From CAZDQL01 sp964507325 (lineage in GTDB: Bacteria; Planctomycetota; UBA1135; GCA-002686595), in the NCBI GenBank assembly GCA_964507325.1, contig CAZDQL010000161.1:1-7993 (forward strand): a stretch of DNA of 7,993 bases. The letters run 5' to 3'. Made by a program: the position numbers and the translations under genes. The notes beneath the pieces are model-generated. The model was not told the DNA's origin, did no database searches, and saw only the letters and a program-made list of their open reading frames with translations. Of the stretch, positions 1 to 6,340 are shown one piece after another (position 1 is the first letter of the stretch; every line of letters starts with the position of its first letter).

Positions 1-51
1 GGGACCGTCGGATTAGAAGTCCGGTGCTCTATCCGTCTGAGCTACGGGCGC
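1..51 (-). tRNA. tRNA-Arg (anticodon UCU), partial at window edge
   Basis: Read on the minus strand from position 51, the sequence gives a 7-nt acceptor strand GCGCCCG, then TA, a D-stem GCTC/GAGC with a GG-containing D-loop, and an anticodon arm with loop CTTCTAA. That loop sets the anticodon to TCT, which reads AGA, an Arg codon. The anticodon stem pairs at four positions and has a C-A mismatch at the outermost pair (27-43). The variable loop, T-arm and acceptor 3' strand lie outside the window, so acceptor pairing cannot be checked. The gene diverges from the downstream protein gene. The identity is secure from the anticodon and the canonical D-arm; integrity cannot be judged. Confidence 0.88.
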
Positions 52-151
52 CCGGCCCGCATCCTACCCCGGACCCTCGACCGACCTCCAACGGCCCGTC
101 CCTCCCCGGTTCCGGATACCATGCCCGGCCCCAGCTACGGCGCAGACCCAC

Positions 152-155
152 GGAG
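152..155 (+). promoter_or_regulatory. Shine-Dalgarno GGAG that decides the start at 162
   Basis: GGAG lies 6 nt before the ATG at 162, and the protein then begins directly with a basic residue pair and a hydrophobic signal-peptide core. The reading frame is open upstream to 24, but the extra residues would be Pro/Arg/Ser-rich, would overlap the divergent tRNA, and would bury the signal peptide about 46 residues in. The site therefore supports 162 as the true start. Confidence 0.6.
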
Positions 156-161
156 ACCACG

Positions 162-1229
162 ATGCAGATCCTCTTCCGACCTCGCACACCTGCCCTGCTC
201 CTCGCCCTGCCCCTGCTCGCCGGAACGGCTGTGGGCTCCCAGGAGGAGTGGATGCAGCCCGCTCCCGAGCTGGCCGCCTTCGACTTCCTGATCGGGGACT
301 GGGAGGGCAGCGGGACCCTGCGCCGCGCTCCCGACGCCCAACCGATGGCCTGGAAGGCCAACGCCAGCACGCGCAAGATCCTGGGCGGCTTCTGGATCCT
401 GGAGGAGCTGAACGTCCGGATCGAGGGCGTGCCCCAGGGGATCGAAGTCAAGACGGTGTACGGCTGGGACGAGGAGGGCCAACGCCTCCTGCGCTGCACC
501 ATGGACAACGCTGACTCGGCCAGTGTCACCGAGGTGGCGCGCACCCAGGACGGGGCCCTGGTCTTCCTCGAGGGGATGCGCCGTCAGGACTTCTTCCTCT
601 CGATGCGCATCGTCCTGCGCGGCGGTGAGGACTCCTGGTCGATCGCGATGGAGCGCGGCTTCAACGGCGACCCCACCTTCACCTACGGCGAGGGGACCTT
701 CAAGCGCATGTCGGAAGAGTCCATTGCCGCCCGGGAGCCGGCCGCCACCGCGCTCGCCCCCGTCGAGCTGGTCGGGAATATGACCGCCGCCAAGCCCATG
801 ACGGGCCACTACAAGATGGAGGGGTGGATCATCCCCTTCCCCGGAATGGAGCGCATGCCGCTCGCGGCTACAGAGACCGCCCGGCCGATCCTCGGCGGCC
901 AGGTGATCGAGAGCCGGGTGATCGGCGATGAAGAAGTCACCGGGATGCACTTCGAGGGGCGCAGCTTCACCTTCTGGAAGGAGGAGCGTCAGAGCTACAC
1001 CACCGCCTGGTTCGACAACATGGGCAACGCGGAGATCAGCGAGGGTCGCCCCTCGGGCAAGGACGCCTGGGTCATGACCCGCGCCGCAACCCTGGCCGGG
1101 CAGCCGCTGGTGGACCGCAGCGTCCTGACCTTCGAAAAGGGGAACCTCAAGGCGGTCTACACCGACCGCGCCGTCGGCACCGACGAGCCCCAGCGCATCT
1201 TCGAGGCCACCTATTCCGCGGGCGAATAG
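162..1229 (+). CDS. Exported protein with two tandem DUF1579-like domains
   Basis: 355 residues. Residues 1-26 look like a Sec signal peptide: basic Arg6 and Arg8, a Leu/Ala-rich core at 10-20, and a small-residue cleavage region around AVGS at 23-26. There is no lipobox cysteine, so the product is probably periplasmic or secreted. The mature part has two related domains. The first (about 39-182) opens with FDFLIGDWEGSG, the usual DUF1579 opening, and carries ILGG at 73-76. The second (about 205-351) repeats this, with ILGG at 243-246. Trp102-Glu124 aligns without gaps to Trp272-Glu294 with 8 of 23 residues identical, so the two halves look like an ancient duplication. DUF1579 proteins are lipocalin-like beta proteins of unknown function, and I see no catalytic motif. 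The start at 162 follows a GGAG. The next gene begins 27 nt after the stop. The domain-family call is by pattern and moderately sure. Confidence 0.8.
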   Translation: MQILFRPRTPALLLALPLLAGTAVGSQEEWMQPAPELAAFDFLIGDWEGSGTLRRAPDAQPMAWKANASTRKILGGFWILEELNVRIEGVPQGIEVKTVYGWDEEGQRLLRCTMDNADSASVTEVARTQDGALVFLEGMRRQDFFLSMRIVLRGGEDSWSIAMERGFNGDPTFTYGEGTFKRMSEESIAAREPAATALAPVELVGNMTAAKPMTGHYKMEGWIIPFPGMERMPLAATETARPILGGQVIESRVIGDEEVTGMHFEGRSFTFWKEERQSYTTAWFDNMGNAEISEGRPSGKDAWVMTRAATLAGQPLVDRSVLTFEKGNLKAVYTDRAVGTDEPQRIFEATYSAGE

Positions 1230-1256
1230 CACCCGAACCCCCACTTCCCCCCCGAC

Positions 1257-2438
1257 ATGACGACTCGACCCCTGAACGTAGGCCTGATCGGCGGCGGTGG
1301 CGATGCCTTCATCGTCCACCCCCACCAGCGCGCCATCCACCACGACGGCACGCGCCGCGTGACCGCCGCCGCCCTGCACCCCGACCCCGTCACCGCCCTG
1401 GAAGAGGCGCGCAACTGGCCCTACCCCCTGCAAGGGTACGGGAGCTACGACGAGCTGATCGCCGGCGAAGCCGCCAAGCCACGCGGCGAGCGCATCGACT
1501 ACGCCCTGATCGTGACCCCCAACCACGTGCACTTCGACCCGGCGTTGAAGTGCATCCAGGCGGGGATCCCCGTCTTCTGCGAGAAGCCTCTGACGGTCAC
1601 CCTCGACGAGGCGGACCAGCTCGTCGCGGCCGTGCGCCAGGCGAAGCTGCCCTTCGGGGTCGCCCACACCTACCTCGGCCACTGGAGCACGCGCTTCGCG
1701 CGCTTCATCGTGACCAGCGGGCTGATCGGCGAGGTGCGTTGGGTCGACGCCTACTACCTGCAAGGCTGGCTCGCCGGTCGCACCGAGGACCAGGGGGTGG
1801 CCCAGGCGGAGTGGCGCGTCGATCCGGCCCAGGCCGGAGCGAGCTGCTGCGGCGGCGACATCGCCACCCACGCCCTGATGCAGCTGCGCTACGTCACCGG
1901 GCTCGAGGTGGCGCGCCTCAGCGCCCAGCTCGAGACCTTCGTCGCGGGGCGCGCCCTCGACGACCACTTCACCGCCTACTGCCAGCTCGTCGGCGGCGCG
2001 CGCGCCATGGTACGCGCCTCCCAGATCGCCATCGGACACAAGAACGACCTGGGCCTGGAGGTGAACGGCTCCAAGGGTTCCCTGGTTTGGATCCAGGAGG
2101 AGCCGGAGGCGGTCACCGTGCGGCTGCCCGACCAGCCGGACCGGACCTACTGGCGCGGGTCGGTGGCTGCCGGCGACGGCTTCCTGGGAGAGGTCCCCGC
2201 GGAGCTCCTCGGCGAGCCGACCCTGCCCCCCGGACACACCGAGGGGTTCCACGACGCCTTCGCGCGCCTGCACCGCTTCTTCGAGCGGGACGTGCGCGCC
2301 CACGCCGAGGGGCGGCCCTTCGACGGAGAGGGCCTCGACTACGCCAGCGTCGAGGACGGCCGCGCCGGGATCGCCTTCATCGAGAAGGCGCTCGTCAGCC
2401 ACCGGGCCGAGGGCGCCTGGGTGGACTGGCACCAGTAG
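1257..2438 (+). CDS. Gfo/Idh/MocA-family NAD(P)-dependent oxidoreductase
   Basis: 393 residues, a normal length for the family. The N-terminal Rossmann domain begins at residue 7 with NVGLIGGGGDAF (glycines 9 and 12-15), the dinucleotide-binding turn. VTPNHVH at 87-92 and CEKPLTVTLDEAD at 108-120 follow; Lys110 of the EKP motif is the expected catalytic or cofactor-positioning lysine. The C-terminal alpha/beta domain has YYLQGWL at 166-172 and CCGGDIATHAL at 197-207, giving Asp201 and His205 as the conserved D-x3-H pair. The family oxidises or reduces hydroxyl groups of sugars, cyclitols or sugar acids with NAD(P). The substrate cannot be told from sequence. There is no signal peptide, so the protein is cytoplasmic. 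It starts with ATG 27 nt after the preceding gene; the spacer is C-rich with no Shine-Dalgarno, so it may be translated from a shared transcript or with an unstructured leader. No sugar transporter or other catabolic gene is nearby to give a pathway. Confidence 0.93.
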   Translation: MTTRPLNVGLIGGGGDAFIVHPHQRAIHHDGTRRVTAAALHPDPVTALEEARNWPYPLQGYGSYDELIAGEAAKPRGERIDYALIVTPNHVHFDPALKCIQAGIPVFCEKPLTVTLDEADQLVAAVRQAKLPFGVAHTYLGHWSTRFARFIVTSGLIGEVRWVDAYYLQGWLAGRTEDQGVAQAEWRVDPAQAGASCCGGDIATHALMQLRYVTGLEVARLSAQLETFVAGRALDDHFTAYCQLVGGARAMVRASQIAIGHKNDLGLEVNGSKGSLVWIQEEPEAVTVRLPDQPDRTYWRGSVAAGDGFLGEVPAELLGEPTLPPGHTEGFHDAFARLHRFFERDVRAHAEGRPFDGEGLDYASVEDGRAGIAFIEKALVSHRAEGAWVDWHQ

Positions 2439-2473
2439 CCCTCGCCCAAGGGCGTAGCCTTCCCCTTTCCCCT

Positions 2474-2501
2474 GCCGCGCGGTCGAAATCGATCGCGCGG
2501 C
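2474..2501. repeat. 12-bp perfect-loop inverted repeat before the electron-transfer operon
   Basis: Positions 2474-2485 pair with 2490-2501 through 11 Watson-Crick pairs and one G-T pair (2482 with 2493), leaving a 4-nt loop AAAT. The outer 8 bp are all G-C (GCCGCGCG). It sits 35 nt after the dehydrogenase stop and 16 nt before the GTG at 2518. No T-run follows (GGGATAAT instead), so it is not a textbook intrinsic terminator. It could end the upstream transcript without a U-tract, or serve as an operator, since it overlaps the possible -35 box at 2483-2488. Confidence 0.6.
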
Positions 2502-2510
2502 CGGGATAAT
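2483..2510 (+). promoter_or_regulatory. Possible sigma-70-type promoter for the electron-transfer operon
   Basis: GATAAT at 2505-2510 matches the -10 consensus at 5 of 6 positions. TCGAAA at 2483-2488 matches TTGACA at 4 of 6, with a 16-nt spacer. This is one of very few A/T-rich spots in the region. Transcription would begin around 2515-2518, at or next to the GTG start codon, which implies a leaderless or near-leaderless mRNA. This is a pattern match only, and the sigma-factor preference of the host is unknown. Confidence 0.3.
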
Positions 2511-2517
2511 CGCTGGT

Positions 2518-4569
2518 GTGATCTCCCCCGCTGATGCGGTGCATCTGGGAGTCCCGGCTCCGATCCTGCACCTTCTCCTCCTGGTCGTGAGCCTGGGGGT
2601 CTTCGGCTTCATCCTGGGCCGCCGCATCGCGCTCCTGCGCGCCGGCGCCCCCGACCCGCGCACCGATCGGGCCGGCGAGCGGCTGAAGAGCCTGCTCGTG
2701 ATGGGCTTCGGCCAGTCGCGCCAGCCGCGCTACCTGCTGGCCGGGGTGGCGCACATCGTCGTCTTCGCGGGCTTCCTGATCCTCACGGTGCGCTCAGCCA
2801 CCCTCCTGGGGGAGGGGTTCGTGGCGGGCGTCTCCCACGTGGGGTTCGCCTACGCCTCCCTCAAGGACTTCGCGGCCTTGGCGGTCTTGATCGCCTGCGC
2901 CGTCCTCGCCGTGCGGCGCATCTTCGTGCGGCCGGAGCGCTACCACGACCGCTACGCGACCGCCTCCCACGCGGGGGAGGCGCTGGTGATCCTGGCCCTG
3001 ATCGTCCTTCTGCTGGTGGCGGACGCCTTCCACGAGGGCGCCCTGCTGGCCAACGAGGGAGAGCGCCACGCCGCCCTGCCCCTGGCCACGCTCGCCGCCG
3101 CCACCCTGGATGGACTCTCGGAGACGACCCTCGGCGGGGTGCACCTGGCGAGCTTCTGGCTGCACAACGTCGCCCTGCTCTTCTTCCTCTGCTTCCTGCC
3201 GCTCGCCAAGCACTTCCACGTCCTCTCCGCCCTGCCCAACGTCTTCCTGCGCAACCTCACCCCGGGGGGGCAGGTCAAGCCGCCGCGCTTCGACCAGCCG
3301 GATCTGGACGAGATCGAGAAGCTCGGGGTCGGGTCGCTGGAGGACTTCACCTGGAAGCACCTGCTCGACTTTCTCACTTGCACCGACTGCGGGCGCTGCT
3401 CCGACCACTGCCCCGCCTACGCCACCGGCACGCCCCTCTCGCCGCGCATGATCTCGATCAAGTGCCGCGACGAGGCCTACGCGAGCTACCCCGTCCTCGG
3501 CCAGCCGAAGCCGGCGGAAGAGCGCAAGGCGCTGGTCGGCGAGCTGATCGCCGACGAGGAGATCTGGGCCTGCACCACCTGCGGTGCCTGCGAGGAGTCC
3601 TGCCCCGTCCTCAACGAGTACGTCGACAAGATGGTCGACATGCGCCGCTTCCTGGTGGACGACGGCCGCGTCCCGGCGGGCCTGCAGGGGGCGCTCGCCG
3701 ACCTGGAGAAGCGCGGCAACCCCTACGGCAAGATGCCCCGCAAGCGCGCCGATTGGGTGGGCAAGGGGGAGGACGCCACCGGGGTGACGGTCCTCGGCAA
3801 GGGCAAGGGAGCGGAGCTGCTCTTCTTCACCGACAGCTGCGCCGCCTACGACCCCCGCGTGCAAGACACGGCGCGCGCCTTCGCCAAGGTGCTCAACGCC
3901 GCCGGATGCGAGGTGGGCACCCTCGGCAAGGACGAGGTGGACTCCGGGGGCGAGGCGCGGCGGCTGGGGGAGGAGGGGCTCTTCGAGACCCTGCGCGACC
4001 GCAACCTGGAGGCGCTCGAGGAGCGCCAGTTCGAGCGGGTGGTGACCACCGATCCCCACGCCCTGAACTCCCTCTCCCACGACTACCCCCTGGAGCAGCC
4101 GGTCCTGCACCACAGCCAGCTCCTGGCGGAGCTGGTGGCGGCGGGCGAGCTCGAGCTGGCGCCCAGCGGCGACGAGCGGGTCCACACCTTCCACGACCCC
4201 TGCTACCTGGGGCGCCACAACGACGAGTACGACGCGCCGCGCCGGGTGCTCGAGTCCCTGCCGGGCCTGCGCACGGTGGAGATGGAGCGGTCGAAGAGCC
4301 GCAGCTTCTGCTGCGGCGGTGGGTCGCTCTACTCCTTCTACGAGGGGGAGTGCGAGACGCGCATGGGCGCCGAGCGGCTCGCGATGGCCGAGCGCGCCGG
4401 CGCGCAGGTGGTGGTCACCGCCTGCCCCTTCTGCTTGCTCAACCTCGAAGACGCCGTCAAGACGTCGGGGAAGGAGGAGAGCATGGAGGTGGTCGACCTG
4501 GCGGAGCTGGTCGAGCGTTCGATGAACGGGGGCCCCACCCCACGAGAGTCCGAATCACCGGAGAAGTAG
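2518..4569 (+). CDS. Membrane-bound FeS oxidoreductase, ETF:(mena)quinone oxidoreductase type (EMO/DUF224)
   Basis: 683 residues, GTG start. It probably passes electrons from reduced EtfAB to membrane quinone, as shown for the related EMO of syntrophic fatty-acid oxidisers. Residues 1-245 form a NarI-like cytochrome b domain with about five membrane helices (near 14-34, 72-92, 115-134, 152-171, 208-230). His18, His79, His151, His216, His232 and His234 are candidate heme b ligands, and KHFH at 231-234 is a family hallmark. A ferredoxin-like part carries two [4Fe-4S] motifs: Cys288/291/294/298 and Cys352/355/358/362, each followed by Pro. Two HdrB/GlpC-like CCG domains follow. The second is intact: Cys562, Cys598-Cys599-Gly600, Cys636 and Cys639. 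The first is eroded: only Cys441 remains, with Asp475-Ser476-Gly477 in place of CCG and Asp512/Ala515 in place of the C-x2-C. The gene leads a tight operon with etfB, etfA and an acyl-CoA dehydrogenase, which fixes its likely partner. A second in-frame GTG at 2539 could also be the start. The last 15 residues are polar and poorly conserved in look. Confidence 0.92.
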   Translation: MISPADAVHLGVPAPILHLLLLVVSLGVFGFILGRRIALLRAGAPDPRTDRAGERLKSLLVMGFGQSRQPRYLLAGVAHIVVFAGFLILTVRSATLLGEGFVAGVSHVGFAYASLKDFAALAVLIACAVLAVRRIFVRPERYHDRYATASHAGEALVILALIVLLLVADAFHEGALLANEGERHAALPLATLAAATLDGLSETTLGGVHLASFWLHNVALLFFLCFLPLAKHFHVLSALPNVFLRNLTPGGQVKPPRFDQPDLDEIEKLGVGSLEDFTWKHLLDFLTCTDCGRCSDHCPAYATGTPLSPRMISIKCRDEAYASYPVLGQPKPAEERKALVGELIADEEIWACTTCGACEESCPVLNEYVDKMVDMRRFLVDDGRVPAGLQGALADLEKRGNPYGKMPRKRADWVGKGEDATGVTVLGKGKGAELLFFTDSCAAYDPRVQDTARAFAKVLNAAGCEVGTLGKDEVDSGGEARRLGEEGLFETLRDRNLEALEERQFERVVTTDPHALNSLSHDYPLEQPVLHHSQLLAELVAAGELELAPSGDERVHTFHDPCYLGRHNDEYDAPRRVLESLPGLRTVEMERSKSRSFCCGGGSLYSFYEGECETRMGAERLAMAERAGAQVVVTACPFCLLNLEDAVKTSGKEESMEVVDLAELVERSMNGGPTPRESESPEK

Positions 4570-4574
4570 CTCTT

Positions 4575-5360
4575 ATGGATGTCCTGGTGTGCGTCAAACG
4601 CGTGCCCGATGTGGCCGAAGCGGAGATCGAGATCGCGCGCGACGGCAAGGCGATCGACGAGTCCGACCTCAGCCACGGCACCAACGAGTGGGACGACTAC
4701 GCCGTCGAGGCGGCGGTCAGTCTGAAGGAACAGCACGGCGGAAGCGTCACCGCCCTCACGGTGGGGGACGAGGACGCCGAGGAGGTCCTGCGCCGCGCCC
4801 TGGCGATGGGCGCCGACGAGGGGGTGCGTCTCGACGACCCGCTCTTCGCCGCCGCCGACGCCCAGGGGGTGGCCACGATCCTGCGCCACGCCATCGCCCA
4901 GCGCCCCTACGACCTGATCCTGACCGGCGCCGTGTCGAGCGACGCCGGCGGCGGGCTGGTGGGGGCCTCCCTGGCGGCGGGGCTCGGGATCCCCCACGTC
5001 TCGCTGGCCACCTCCCTCGAGGTCGAGGGGACGAGCGCCACCGTGCGACACGAAGCGGAGGGCGGACTGGAGCGCATCGTGACCCTCGACCTGCCCGCGG
5101 TGGTGACGGTGCAGACCGGGATCAACGAGCCGCGCTACGTCTCGATCCGCGGGATCCGCAAGGTGGCGGGGAAGGAGATCCCCCTCCTGGGGGCCCCCGA
5201 GGTGGGCCTGGACGCCGCCGCCCTGGGGACCCGGGTCGTGCTCGGGGAGCTCTTCCTGCCGGAGCAGGGGGAGGGGGCCGAGATCCTCGAGGGGGGCGAC
5301 GACGAAGTCGCCGAAGCCCTCGTCCAGCGGCTCCACGAACGGGGAGGGTTGCCGGCATGA
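4575..5360 (+). CDS. etfB: Electron transfer flavoprotein, beta subunit
   Basis: 261 residues, the normal EtfB length. With EtfA it forms a soluble heterodimer that takes electrons from acyl-CoA dehydrogenases. The N-terminus CVKRVPD (6-12), NEWDDYAVEAA (37-47) and RALAMGAD (74-81) are classic EtfB signatures. The AMP-binding region covers DLILTGAVSSD to GGLVG (113-130). NEPRYVSIRGIRK (184-196) is the recognition-loop segment that docks onto dehydrogenases; at the position of the anchoring leucine of other ETFs there is Ile191, a conservative change (position assigned by eye). The ATG lies 5 nt after the stop of the FeS oxidoreductase, and a GGAG at 4560-4563 inside the end of that gene, 11 nt upstream, can serve as its ribosome site. 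Its stop overlaps the etfA start as ATGA, indicating translational coupling. Whether this ETF bifurcates electrons is not settled by sequence alone, but the EMO-type and acyl-CoA dehydrogenase neighbours favour simple electron transfer. Confidence 0.96.
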   Translation: MDVLVCVKRVPDVAEAEIEIARDGKAIDESDLSHGTNEWDDYAVEAAVSLKEQHGGSVTALTVGDEDAEEVLRRALAMGADEGVRLDDPLFAAADAQGVATILRHAIAQRPYDLILTGAVSSDAGGGLVGASLAAGLGIPHVSLATSLEVEGTSATVRHEAEGGLERIVTLDLPAVVTVQTGINEPRYVSIRGIRKVAGKEIPLLGAPEVGLDAAALGTRVVLGELFLPEQGEGAEILEGGDDEVAEALVQRLHERGGLPA

Positions 5361-6337
5361 CCAGAGTACTCGTGATCGCGGAACGCTCCGCTGCCGGCCT
5401 CGACGACAGCACCTTCGAGCTGATCACCGCCGCCCGTTCCCTGGGGGACGTGACCGTCTCCGCGGCGGTCCTGGGCGCCGACACCGGCGCGCTGGCCGCC
5501 GAGCTGGCGCGCTGGTGCGACGGGGTCTTCGCCTACGAGGATGCGCTCTTCGAGACCCCCGACGGGGATCTCGCCGCCGCCGTGCTGGCGCCCCTCCTGG
5601 AGCGCGAGCAGCCGGCCCTGACCCTGGTGGCCCACACCAATACCGGCATGGACCTGGCCCCGGCGCTGGCCGAGCGGGCGGGGGTGCCGCTGCTCCCGGA
5701 CTGCCTCTCGATCGCGATCGAGGGGGACCACCTGGGCGCCGTGCGCACCCTCTACGGGGGCAAGGTCCACGCGCGGGTGACGAGCAGCGCGTCCCTCGCG
5801 GCGGGGGAGGGGAGCCTGGCGACCCTGCGCCCCGGCGCCTGCCGCGCCCCCGAGGCGGCACCGGAGACGGGCGGCAGCGTCAGCTCCGAGGGCGTCCCCG
5901 AGGGCTGCGCCCCCCGCCGGCGTCTGGTCGAGACGGTGGCCCCCGAGCCGGGGGCGGTCGACATCTCGGCGGCGGAGATCCTGATCGCGGTCGGCCGCGG
6001 GATCGAGGAGGAGGAGAACCTCGACCTGGCGCGCTCCCTGGCCGACGCCCTGGGTGGCGAGCTGGCGTGCACGCGGCCGGTGGTCGACAAGCAGTGGCTC
6101 CCCAAGAGCCACCAGGTGGGCACCTCCGGCACGACTGTCAAGCCGAAGGTCTACCTGGCGCTCGGCATCAGCGGGTCCTTCCAGCACATGGGCGGCATCA
6201 AGGGGGACCCCTTCATCGTGGCCATCAACAAGGACCCCGCGGCGCCGATCTTCGCCCAGGCGGACGTCGGGATCGTGGGCGACCTCTTCGACATCGTGCC
6301 GCTGGTCGAGGAGAAGGTCTTGGAGCGAAAGGGCTGA
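5357..6337 (+). CDS. etfA: Electron transfer flavoprotein, alpha subunit
   Basis: 326 residues, the normal EtfA length. It binds the redox-active FAD and relays electrons from the acyl-CoA dehydrogenase to the membrane oxidoreductase encoded upstream. The N-terminal domain (1-160) has the nucleotide-like fold opening VLVIAERSAAGLDD. A Pro/Glu/Gly/Ser-rich linker lies at about 165-186. The C-terminal FAD domain (about 205-320) shows Arg240 in TRPVVD, QVGTSGTTVKP at 253-263 (Ser257 at the usual Thr/Ser FAD N5-contact position), ALGISGSFQHMGG at 268-280 with His277, VAINKDPAAPIF at 288-299, and ADVGIVGDLF at 302-311. The ATG overlaps the etfB stop by 4 nt, with GGGGAGGG at 5341-5348 as a good ribosome site 9 nt upstream. 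The frame is open far upstream, but that part antiparallels no known protein and overlaps etfB, so 5357 is the clear start. Confidence 0.96.
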   Translation: MTRVLVIAERSAAGLDDSTFELITAARSLGDVTVSAAVLGADTGALAAELARWCDGVFAYEDALFETPDGDLAAAVLAPLLEREQPALTLVAHTNTGMDLAPALAERAGVPLLPDCLSIAIEGDHLGAVRTLYGGKVHARVTSSASLAAGEGSLATLRPGACRAPEAAPETGGSVSSEGVPEGCAPRRRLVETVAPEPGAVDISAAEILIAVGRGIEEEENLDLARSLADALGGELACTRPVVDKQWLPKSHQVGTSGTTVKPKVYLALGISGSFQHMGGIKGDPFIVAINKDPAAPIFAQADVGIVGDLFDIVPLVEEKVLERKG

Positions 6338-6340
6338 GCC

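Noticed and set aside
61..91. Minus-strand promoter for the tRNA (-10 TAGGAT at 61-66, -35 TTGGAG at 86-91)
   Set aside because: It matches consensus at only 4 and 3 positions, the spacer is long (19 nt), and the leader would be about 3 nt. Too weak to annotate, although a tRNA promoter must lie near here.
2443..2454. Small hairpin CGCC-CAAG-GGCG followed by a pyrimidine-rich tract, as terminator of the Gfo/Idh/MocA gene
   Set aside because: The stem is only 4-5 bp and the following tract is mostly C with few T, so an intrinsic terminator is not supported.
135..2663. 842-codon open frame on the minus strand
   Set aside because: It runs antisense to the DUF1579-like and Gfo/Idh/MocA genes. 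Its composition (His/Gly/Val/Asp-rich, low complexity) is the usual mirror of GC-rich coding DNA, and it holds no recognisable motif.
5848..5915. Insertion or frameshift in etfA suggested by the linker rich in Pro, Glu, Gly and Ser
   Set aside because: The frame stays open, total length is normal for EtfA, and both domains are intact; it is an ordinary variable interdomain linker.
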